DNA from: Halorussus sp. MSC15.2
GTDB lineage: Archaea; Halobacteriota; Halobacteria; Halobacteriales; Haladaptataceae
Reading direction: 5' to 3'
Length of the DNA stretch: 64,000 nt
Assembly: GCF_010747475.1 (NCBI RefSeq)
Contig: NZ_VSLZ01000001.1
Span: 186,001 to 250,000 of the forward strand
Made by a program: the position numbers and the translations under genes
Notes under the pieces: model-generated
What the model was told of the DNA's origin: nothing
Database searches by the model: none
The model's input: only the letters and a program-made list of their open reading frames with translations
Part shown: one piece after another, positions 57,551 to 64,000 of the stretch
How positions within the stretch are numbered: position 1 is the first letter of the stretch
How the letters are laid out: each line of letters begins with the position of its first letter

Positions 57551-57569
57551 CTTTATAAACCTTAAATAC
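57551..57569 (+). promoter_or_regulatory. TATA boxes of the tbp promoter
   Basis: TTTATAAAC (about 57552-57560) lies 26-34 nt upstream of the tbp ATG at 57586, with a second TTAAATAC at 57562-57569. The pair could allow alternative starts or autoregulation by TBP. Confidence 0.5.
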
Positions 57570-57585
57570 GACATTTAAGTCGCAC

Positions 57586-58146
57586 ATGACCGACCCAAAG
57601 GAGACCATCAACATTGAAAACGTGGTCGCCTCCACCGGAATCGGGCAGGAACTCGACCTGCAGAGCGTGGCCATGGACCTCGAAGGGGCCGACTACGACC
57701 CGGAGCAGTTCCCCGGTCTCGTCTACCGCACCCAGAACCCGAAGTCCGCGGCGCTCATCTTCCGGTCCGGCAAAATCGTCTGTACCGGCGCGAAGAGTAC
57801 GGCCGACGTACACGAGAGTCTCGAAATCGTCTTCGACAAACTCCGTGAACTCCAAATCGACGTGAACGAGGACCCCGAAATCGTCGTTCAGAACATCGTC
57901 ACCTCCGCGGACCTCGGGCGTAATCTCAACCTCAACGCCATCGCTATCGGTCTCGGACTGGAGAACATCGAGTACGAACCCGAGCAGTTCCCCGGTCTCG
58001 TCTACCGACTCGACGAACCCGAAGTCGTGGCGCTGCTGTTCGGTTCCGGCAAACTCGTCATCACCGGCGGGAAGAAGCCCGAAGACGCCGAACAGGCGGT
58101 CGACAAAATCGTCTCGCGACTCGAAGAACTCGGTCTGCTGGAGTAA
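57586..58146 (+). CDS. tbp: TATA-box-binding protein
   Basis: This encodes 186 residues with two direct repeats of the TBP saddle. The words EQFPGLVYR and (S/G)GK(I/L)V(C/I)TG occur in both halves (VENVVASTGIGQELDL-like start; NIVTSADLGRNLNLNA in the second). It recognises TATA boxes with TFB. Full length. The tail is short and acidic (EELGLLE). Confidence 0.97.
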   Translation: MTDPKETINIENVVASTGIGQELDLQSVAMDLEGADYDPEQFPGLVYRTQNPKSAALIFRSGKIVCTGAKSTADVHESLEIVFDKLRELQIDVNEDPEIVVQNIVTSADLGRNLNLNAIAIGLGLENIEYEPEQFPGLVYRLDEPEVVALLFGSGKLVITGGKKPEDAEQAVDKIVSRLEELGLLE

Positions 58147-58258
58147 CGCGGCCGAACCACAGGGCGGTACTTCGTTTTTCGGTGGAGTGCGACCGGCACT
58201 CGGCCTCGCGTCGCGCCGAACCGCTACTTCCTTGGCCCGCGCCTCCCGAGTGGCCCAC

Positions 58259-58603
58259 ATGGCGGTCCCCATCGTCGCGCTGGTCGGCACGTTCCTGCTC
58301 GCCGTACTGTTCTACGGCGTCACGGCCCACATCGCCGCGCGGTACGTCCTCGGCGACGTGCCGGTACCGCGGGCGCTCGCGGTCGGCGTCGTCCCCGCGA
58401 TAATCGCGTTCGCGCTGCAGGCCTACCATCCCGGAGTCATCATCCTCGTCAGCGCGACCGCCGACTTCTTCGCTATCCGGGCGGTGTACCGATTGAAGTA
58501 CAAGACGGCGGGCGTCGTGGCGGCGGCCCACTACACCGTGAGCGTCATCGCCGCGATTACGATATTCAATCTGGTTCGCCTGCTCGGAACCGCGCCGACG
58601 TGA
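58259..58603 (+). CDS. Small membrane protein, DUF7473-like
   Basis: This encodes 114 residues from ATG 58259 with three or four helices (AVPIVALVGTFLLAVLFYGV, ALAVGVVPAIIAFALQAYHP, GVVAAAHYTVSVIAAITIFN). A GDVPVPRAL segment separates the first two. Conserved in haloarchaea without known function. Upstream in-frame starts would add Arg/Ala-rich, non-conserved sequence. Confidence 0.78.
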   Translation: MAVPIVALVGTFLLAVLFYGVTAHIAARYVLGDVPVPRALAVGVVPAIIAFALQAYHPGVIILVSATADFFAIRAVYRLKYKTAGVVAAAHYTVSVIAAITIFNLVRLLGTAPT

Positions 58604-58622
58604 CTATTCGCCAGTCACGTGA

Positions 58623-59513
58623 CTACTCCACCAGTCGCTCGATTTCGGTCACGAGAATCCCGCTCGCGCCGACCGACTTCAACTCGTTGATGGTCTCGAA
58701 CACGTCGCGCTCGTCCACGACGGCGTGGACCGCGACCATCGCGTCGTCCTCGCTCGCGGCGTCACCGTCCGCTCCGTCCTCGCGCTCGCTCTCGACGTTC
58801 ATCACCGTCGGGCCGCCGAGACCCGGAATCACGTCCCGAACCTCCTCCAGTCGCGCCTCGGGCGCGTTCATCATCAGGTAGCGCTTCCCGTCGGCCGAGA
58901 GGACCGACTGGAGCGCCATCACGACCTGCTGGACCTTCTCGTCGTCCGCGACGTCGTCGCGGGCGAACAGGTGGACCGAACTCGACAGCACCTCGTCCAC
59001 GATGGCGAGGCGGTTGACCTTCAGCGTGGTTCCGGTGCTGGTGATGTCGATGATGGCGTCGGCCATCTCGACGTGGGGCGTGAGTTCCGTCGCGCCGCTG
59101 ACCTCCACCACGTCTACGTCCACGTCTCGCTCCTCGAAGTACTGTCTCGCGATGTTGGGGAACTCGGTGGCCACGGTCTTGCCCGCCACGTCGGCGACGC
59201 TCCGGATGTCGCCGTCCTCGGGGGCCGCGAGGACGAGTCGGCACTGGCCGAACCCGAGGTCCAGCAGCGACTCGATGTTGCCGGTGTCGGCCTCTCGCGC
59301 TTGGTCGAGTCCGGTGATACCCGCGTCCGCCGCGCCGTCGCTGACGTACTCCGGGATGTCGGCGGCGCGAGCGAACAATAGCGTGACCTCGGGGTCCACC
59401 GTGTCGGCGTACAGTTTCCGGTCGGCACCGTCCACGGCGTGAAGGCCGGCGCTTTCGAGTAGTTCCATCGCCGGGTCGTGGAGTCGGCCCTTGTTCGGGA
59501 CGGCGATTCTCAT
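58623..59513 (-). CDS. hisG: ATP phosphoribosyltransferase HisG
   Basis: This encodes 296 residues of the long form. [40 protein letters not shown] (GI-TGLDQ), [18 protein letters not shown] and [16 protein letters not shown] (phosphate-binding loop) are HisG. The C-terminal third (VMNVESER ... [17 protein letters not shown]) is the regulatory HisG-C domain. It catalyses the first step of histidine synthesis and is inhibited by histidine in the long form. hisH lies at 28.4 kb. Confidence 0.97.
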   Translation of the reverse strand: MRIAVPNKGRLHDPAMELLESAGLHAVDGADRKLYADTVDPEVTLLFARAADIPEYVSDGAADAGITGLDQAREADTGNIESLLDLGFGQCRLVLAAPEDGDIRSVADVAGKTVATEFPNIARQYFEERDVDVDVVEVSGATELTPHVEMADAIIDITSTGTTLKVNRLAIVDEVLSSSVHLFARDDVADDEKVQQVVMALQSVLSADGKRYLMMNAPEARLEEVRDVIPGLGGPTVMNVESEREDGADGDAASEDDAMVAVHAVVDERDVFETINELKSVGASGILVTEIERLVE

Positions 59514-59671
59514 GTATCGGTCCGCCTGTTCGCGTTCGCGGCGGAACTACCTTTCGTCCTCCCGCAAGGTTCGCCGTTACTCGCCGTCGTCGGTCGGACC
59601 TCGACAGTGTAGGACGTTACTCTGTGACACACCACCGAAACGATTCTGACGGGTGAGGCGGTAGCCGGAGC

Positions 59672-60736
59672 ATGGACGAGATTCCGGAGGCGCGCGAGAT
59701 TCCGGACGCGACGCTCCGAGAGATACTTCGGTCGGCCGAACCGACTCTGGAACTCGAAGAAGCAGTCCCGACCGAGCGCGGATTCTGTTCGGTCTACCGA
59801 CTCGCGGTGTCCGACGACGAGACCACCCGCGAGCTGTACCTCAAGGCCTCGCCGGACGAGCGAACGTGGGGTATTCCGACCGAGGCCCGACTGCAGGCGG
59901 TCCTCAGCGCCCGCACGTCGATTCCCGTTCCGGAGGTGTTGGCCGCCACCGACGACCACGAGGAGCGCCCGACGCCGTACTACCTCATGCGCGCACTCCC
60001 CGGCGAGGAGGTGGCCTACGAGCGCGTAGCCCGACTCGGAGACGATGCGCTCCGGCGACTCGCCCGAGAGACCGGCACGTACTTGGCGCAACTCCACTCG
60101 GTGCCAGCGGTCGAACGCTTCGGACACGTCCGGCACGACGGCCCGTCCCTGACTGACGAACCGCCAGAGGGCGACCCGGCGGACCTGACCGTCGGCGACC
60201 CCGCCGAGGAGTGGCCGACGTCCCTGCGCGACTACGCCACCCGCGAACTCGACCGCCACGCCGACTCCCGGTTCGCGGACCTGACGCCCGAACTGGAACG
60301 CTGGGTCGAGGCGGGCATCGACGAGTTGGACGGCCCGTTCGACCCCGTCTTGGGCCGCAACGACCACGGCCTCCACAACCTCCGCCTCGACCCGCAGACT
60401 GGCGAGATTACGGCGATGCTCGACTGGGGGTACACGCTCGCCGTTCCGGCCGCCTTCGACTTCGAGTTCGCCGTCTACCTCTACGGCGGGGCCTTCCTCG
60501 CGGGTCTCCCCGACGCGTCGGACCGCCGTGACCTCGTCCGCGAGGCGATGCTGTCGGGGTACCGGGCGACGGACCCGGACCACGCCGAGGCGGTCTCGAC
60601 CCCCGAACCGCTCTACGAGGTACTGGCAATGGTCCGAATCATGAACGACTTCCGTCATCTGGACCTGCCCGACGGCACCGAACCCGCCGTGATGGAGCGA
60701 ATCGAGACCGACGCGCGGGACCTCATCGACCGCTGA
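59672..60736 (+). CDS. Aminoglycoside-phosphotransferase-fold kinase
   Basis: This encodes 354 residues of the APH/choline kinase fold: REL YLKASPDERT region, YYLMRALPGEEVAYER, and the catalytic loop VLGRNDHGLHNLRLDPQTG, then AMLDWGYTLAVPAAFDFEF (metal Asp). The usual HGD at the loop start reads RND, though Asp and the downstream Asn keep their spacing. Substrate unknown; haloarchaea have many such genes without aminoglycoside resistance. Confidence 0.85.
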   Translation: MDEIPEAREIPDATLREILRSAEPTLELEEAVPTERGFCSVYRLAVSDDETTRELYLKASPDERTWGIPTEARLQAVLSARTSIPVPEVLAATDDHEERPTPYYLMRALPGEEVAYERVARLGDDALRRLARETGTYLAQLHSVPAVERFGHVRHDGPSLTDEPPEGDPADLTVGDPAEEWPTSLRDYATRELDRHADSRFADLTPELERWVEAGIDELDGPFDPVLGRNDHGLHNLRLDPQTGEITAMLDWGYTLAVPAAFDFEFAVYLYGGAFLAGLPDASDRRDLVREAMLSGYRATDPDHAEAVSTPEPLYEVLAMVRIMNDFRHLDLPDGTEPAVMERIETDARDLIDR

Positions 60737-60793
60737 CGGCCCGTCAGGCCGGTTCCCGAATCACTAACCGTCTACCGGGCCAACACGACGACC

Positions 60794-62065
60794 ATGACCT
60801 ACGCCTTCGAGTGCCTGTCGTGCGGCGCGACCACCGACCCCGACGACCGGCCCGCGGGATGCCCCGAGTGCGGCGGCCGCCTCGAAGTCGCTCACGAGGA
60901 CTTGCCCGACACGCTTCCCGACTCCGACCGGACGGACCTCTGGCGGTACGCCGACTGGCTCCCGACCGAGGGACTCGGACTCGCCGCCGCAGGCGACCCT
61001 GCGCCCTCGACGGAGGCACCCCCGTCCTCGATGGGCGAAGGCTGGACCCCGCTCTCAGACGCACCTCTCGCCGCCGAGGCGGCGGCCGCCGACTTCGACG
61101 CGGCGGGTCCGGAACTCTACCTGAAGAACGAGACGACCAACCCGACGTGGTCGTGGAAGGACCGCCTCGCGTCGGTCGTCGTCCCGCACGCGGTCGCCGA
61201 TGGCGCCTCCCGAATCGCCGCCGCCTCGACGGGCAACCACGCGAGCGCGGTGGCGGCCTACGCCTCGCGGGCCGGGGTCGAGCGGACGCTCGCGTTCCTC
61301 TCGCCGTCCAGCGAACCGCCCCACCACCGCCAGATTCGGGCCTACGGTGCCGAGTCGATTCGGCTCTCGGACTACGGCGAGCGCAAGCGACTCCTCGGCG
61401 AACTGGCCGACAGCGGGTGGTTCGTCGCCTACAATCTCGCCGGGCGCTACACCGGCCAGCCCTACGTCTACGAGGGCTACAAGACCATCGCCTACGAACT
61501 GGTCGAGCAGTTAGGCGAAGTCCCCGACGCGGTGGTCGTCCCGGTCGGCGCGGGCGACGGCTTCTACGGTATCTGGAAGGGGTTCCGGGAACTCGCGGCC
61601 CGCGGCGTCGTCGCCGACACGCCCCGGATGGTCAGCGCCGAGAGCGCGGAACGCCACCCCCTCGCGGCCGCCTACGAGACCGACGCCGAGTCGGTCGGGC
61701 GCGACGACGGACCCGAACCCCTCAGTACGTCCACCATGGGCACCACCTCGGGCGACCACGCGCTGGCGGCGGTTCGCGCCTCCGCCGGTGCGGCCTACGC
61801 GGCCGACCGCGAGGCGGTCGAGGGGGCCATCCGAGCGGTGGGTCGCGACGGCGTCTTCCTCGAACCCGCCTCCGCGCTCGCGCCCGCCGTGGTCTCGCAA
61901 GCCTTCGCGGACGGCGTGGTCGGCACGGACGACACGGTGGTCGCGGTCGGAACCGGCGCGGGGGTCGCGTGGCCCGAGAAGACCGCGAGCGCGGTCGGGG
62001 AGTCTCCGACGGTCGAACCGTCGCTGGACGCGATAGCCGACGCCGTCCCCTTCCCGCTCGATTGA
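60794..62065 (+). CDS. thrC: Threonine synthase-like PLP enzyme
   Basis: This encodes 423 residues. An N-terminal zinc ribbon (CLSCGATTDP, CPECGGRLEV) is followed by the PLP site TNPTWSWKDRLASVVVPHAV (catalytic Lys), AAASTGNHASAVAAYASRAG and GTMGTTSG-like glycine loops (STMGTTSGDHALAAVRAS). The pattern is archaeal threonine synthase (O-phosphohomoserine to threonine); a related lyase cannot be excluded. Ends GTGAGVAWPE ... VPFPLD. Confidence 0.85.
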   Translation: MTYAFECLSCGATTDPDDRPAGCPECGGRLEVAHEDLPDTLPDSDRTDLWRYADWLPTEGLGLAAAGDPAPSTEAPPSSMGEGWTPLSDAPLAAEAAAADFDAAGPELYLKNETTNPTWSWKDRLASVVVPHAVADGASRIAAASTGNHASAVAAYASRAGVERTLAFLSPSSEPPHHRQIRAYGAESIRLSDYGERKRLLGELADSGWFVAYNLAGRYTGQPYVYEGYKTIAYELVEQLGEVPDAVVVPVGAGDGFYGIWKGFRELAARGVVADTPRMVSAESAERHPLAAAYETDAESVGRDDGPEPLSTSTMGTTSGDHALAAVRASAGAAYAADREAVEGAIRAVGRDGVFLEPASALAPAVVSQAFADGVVGTDDTVVAVGTGAGVAWPEKTASAVGESPTVEPSLDAIADAVPFPLD

Positions 62066-62125
62066 CGGTCGCCGCGATTCGGCCGAGTAGAAACGAATTT
62101 GTCTCTGGGTTGAACAGTCGGGGAT

Positions 62126-63268
62126 ATGGCGCTCTCCGCCCTCACTGCTCCGATTCTCGCGGTCGCGGTCGTCGCGCTCGTCTCGTTCGCGTCGATTCGG
62201 CTCTACGCGTGGCGCGCGGCGAAGGACCCGCCCAAGACCGCCATGCGCCGAATCAGAACGGCGCTCGCGGTCGGACTGTCGCTGACCGGACTGGTCGCGC
62301 TGTTCGCGCTCGTCCTCGCGGACGCACTCGACCTGACCGAGTCCGCGCTCGGCGCGCTGAGTCCCGCGCTGGCCGACTCCGCGGTCGGGGCCGTGCTGAC
62401 GTGGGTTCCGACGTTTCTCGGCGTCACGGTCGCGGTCGTCGCGGGCTACCTCGGCGCGTACCCGTACGTCCGCGAGATTCGCGGCTTGGACGTGTCGGCC
62501 GCGAGCGCCGCCGGGAGCGTGGCGAAACTCCTCGGCGCCGCGTTCGCGCTGCTCGTCGTCGTCGTGGGGACGCTGAACCTGCTCCCCGCCGGGGCGCTCG
62601 ATACGGCACTCCCGGTCGTGGGCGTTCTCGCCGCGCTCGGGGTCGTCCTCTCCGCCCTGCAACCGCGCATCCTCGGACTGCTAAACGACGTCCGCGAACC
62701 GACCGACGAGGAGCGCGACCGAATCGTGGGACTCTGCGAGACCGCGGGCGTCTCGCCCCATCGCGTGGGCGTTCTCCGACTCGACGCGAACAGCGTGGCC
62801 ACCGTCGTCTTCGCGGGCCTTCCCGGCCGCCGCCACCTGCTCGTCACCGAGGACCTGCTCGCCGACCTCGACGACGACGCGGCCGCGGCCGTGCTGGCCA
62901 GCAAGGCCGGCCGAGCGAAGTACTACTATCGAGAGACCAAGTTCGGGGTCGTGATGGCGGTCTCCGCTCTGATAATCGCAGTACTGACGGGCGAACTCCA
63001 GCGCGCGACGCACCTCGGGTCCGGTCCGCTCGCCCTCGCAATCCTCGTCCTCGCCGTCGCGCTCCCGTGGTTCGGCAGGCGTCTCGTCTTCGCGGCCGAC
63101 GACTACGCGGTCGAGCGCGTCGGGGCCGAGACGTACGTCGAGACCCTCGAAACCCTCGCCGACGAGTATCAGGTCTCCTACGAGTCGGGGCGACTCCGCA
63201 CCCTCGTCCTGATGCGGCCCTCGCTCGGCCGGCGACTCGACCGACTCTGGGGTCGAACCGACGAGTGA
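62126..63268 (+). CDS. M48-like membrane protein with degenerate peptidase site
   Basis: This encodes 380 residues. Five or six N-terminal helices are followed by VSPHRVGVLRLDANSVATVV and LPGRRHLLVTEDLLADLDDD then AAAAVLASKAGRAKYY. This matches the layout of M48/HtpX peptidases, where an HExxH motif would fall at about residues 259-263; here it reads SKAGR. The downstream ADDYAVERVG resembles the ExxAD region. Proteolysis is not expected. The frame is intact. Confidence 0.78.
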   Translation: MALSALTAPILAVAVVALVSFASIRLYAWRAAKDPPKTAMRRIRTALAVGLSLTGLVALFALVLADALDLTESALGALSPALADSAVGAVLTWVPTFLGVTVAVVAGYLGAYPYVREIRGLDVSAASAAGSVAKLLGAAFALLVVVVGTLNLLPAGALDTALPVVGVLAALGVVLSALQPRILGLLNDVREPTDEERDRIVGLCETAGVSPHRVGVLRLDANSVATVVFAGLPGRRHLLVTEDLLADLDDDAAAAVLASKAGRAKYYYRETKFGVVMAVSALIIAVLTGELQRATHLGSGPLALAILVLAVALPWFGRRLVFAADDYAVERVGAETYVETLETLADEYQVSYESGRLRTLVLMRPSLGRRLDRLWGRTDE

Positions 63269-63328
63269 GTCGCGGCGTCGGCGACCGAACCCGATGGATT
63301 GACACGCCGTGCCCGAGAACGCTCCTCC

Positions 63329-64000
63329 ATGACGAGACTGCGAATCGCGGGCGGGCGGGTCCTCCGTCCCGACGCGACCGTCGAGCGCGCCGACGTACTG
63401 GTCGATTCCGAGTCCGGCGACATCGTCGCGGTCGGCGACCCCGAGGACGTGCCCGAGGGCGACGAGACGTTAGACGCCGAGGACGGACTGGTAATGCCGG
63501 GACTGGTCAACGCCCACACCCACGTCGCCATGACGCTCCTGCGGGGGTACGCCGACGACAAGGAACTCGACGCGTGGCTTCGGGAGGACATCTGGCCGGT
63601 CGAGGGCGAACTGACTCCCGAGGACGTGCGGGCCGGAACCGAACTCGGCCTGCTGGAGATGATTCGGTCCGGAACCACCGCGTTCGCGGACATGTACTTC
63701 CACGAGGAGGAGGTCGTGGATGCCGTCGAGGATGCCGGTCTGCGCGCCCGCCTCGGCTACGGCGTCGTCACCCTCGGCAAGGACGAGGACGGCGCGCGCG
63801 AGGACTGCGAACAGAGCCTCGCCACCGCCCGGGAGTTCGACGGCGCTGCCGACGGCCGGGTCAAGACGGCGTTCATGCCCCATAGCTTGACGACCGTCGG
63901 CGAAGAGTACCTCCGGGAGTACGTCCCAGAGGCCCGCGAAGAGGACATTCCACTCCACTACCACGCCAACGAGACCACCGACGAGGTCGAACCCATCGTC
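63329..64000 (+). CDS. Amidohydrolase, MTA/SAH-deaminase type (partial)
   Basis: The N-terminal 224 residues run off the right edge. RLRIAGGRVLRPDATVERAD, VMPGLVNAHTHVAMTLLRGY (HxH metal ligands) and HYHANETTDEVE (another metal His), with AWLREDIWPVEGELT, fit the S-adenosylhomocysteine/5'-methylthioadenosine deaminase family. It should deaminate SAH or MTA, helping methyl-group recycling. Start is ATG 63329. Confidence 0.9.
   Translation, partial: MTRLRIAGGRVLRPDATVERADVLVDSESGDIVAVGDPEDVPEGDETLDAEDGLVMPGLVNAHTHVAMTLLRGYADDKELDAWLREDIWPVEGELTPEDVRAGTELGLLEMIRSGTTAFADMYFHEEEVVDAVEDAGLRARLGYGVVTLGKDEDGAREDCEQSLATAREFDGAADGRVKTAFMPHSLTTVGEEYLREYVPEAREEDIPLHYHANETTDEVEPIV

Noticed and set aside
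60811-63885. A 1024-codon plus-strand frame
   Set aside because: Arg/Pro-rich product without stops because of GC-rich DNA; it is a shadow of the threonine synthase, M48-like and amidohydrolase genes.

Overview
The window is a gene-dense, high-GC stretch of an archaeal chromosome from the halophilic class Halobacteria. The evidence is the very acidic predicted proteome, the many Tat signals and Tat lipoboxes, and archaeal marker genes: TATA-binding protein, L40e, thermosome, Rio1, aIF1A, an archaeal replication factor C subunit, Trm1 and TrmG10-type tRNA methyltransferases. Several genes appear leaderless, with a TATA box about 25 nt upstream of the start codon. I cannot fix the genus. No tRNA, rRNA, CRISPR array, transposase or replication origin was recognised.

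Layout. 1-2.1 kb: the end of alaS, then a lower-GC islet with two Tat-exported proteins that look like distant paralogues. 2.1-5.5 kb: a YihY/BrkB membrane protein, a Dps ferritin with long low-complexity tails, and an HD phosphohydrolase. 5.6-9.5 kb: a three-gene operon encoding a Tat-signal protein, a PQQ dehydrogenase without any signal peptide, and a Tat-exported cupredoxin-CHRD protein with a PGF-type anchor. 9.5-10.1 kb: a mostly non-coding gap holding a decayed piece of the HD gene. 10.7-14.6 kb: a tight operon of a catalytically degenerate alpha/beta hydrolase, a degenerate acyl-CoA-ligase-like protein and an intact carotenoid oxygenase. 14.6-25.2 kb: glutamine amidotransferase, acyl-CoA dehydrogenase, Tsr3, a beta-helix protein, L40e, MazG, an MBL hydrolase, DUF99, family 4 UDG, and a membrane protein joining an exterior PQQ propeller to a cytoplasmic pseudokinase. 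25.3-28.2 kb: a phnDCE-type transporter. 28.4-35.9 kb: hisH, a SWIM protein, trm1, a second YihY gene, PAP2, and the divergent glnA/lrp pair. 36-42.4 kb: thermosome, KH protein, trpS, rio1, a nitroreductase and aIF1A, all on the minus strand. 42.5-54 kb: small membrane proteins, a CPBP protease, tyrS, a DUF460 RNase-H-like protein, a 5'-nucleotidase, RNase Z and two exported proteins. 54-64 kb: RFC, a thioesterase, TrmG10, tbp, hisG, an APH-fold kinase, threonine synthase, an M48-like pseudopeptidase and the start of an amidohydrolase gene.

Two systems stand out. One is the PQQ dehydrogenase locus, which fits co-export of a signal-less enzyme with a Tat-bearing partner and electron transfer to an anchored blue-copper protein. 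The other is the carotenoid-oxygenase operon, which carries two apparently catalytically dead enzyme homologues.

A caution on sequence quality: six genes (yihY, the propeller-pseudokinase, hisH, trpS, DUF460, rnz) each need a shift of the same sign, a single missing base, to restore the family protein. Several of these are core genes, so uncorrected assembly deletions are more likely than real decay.
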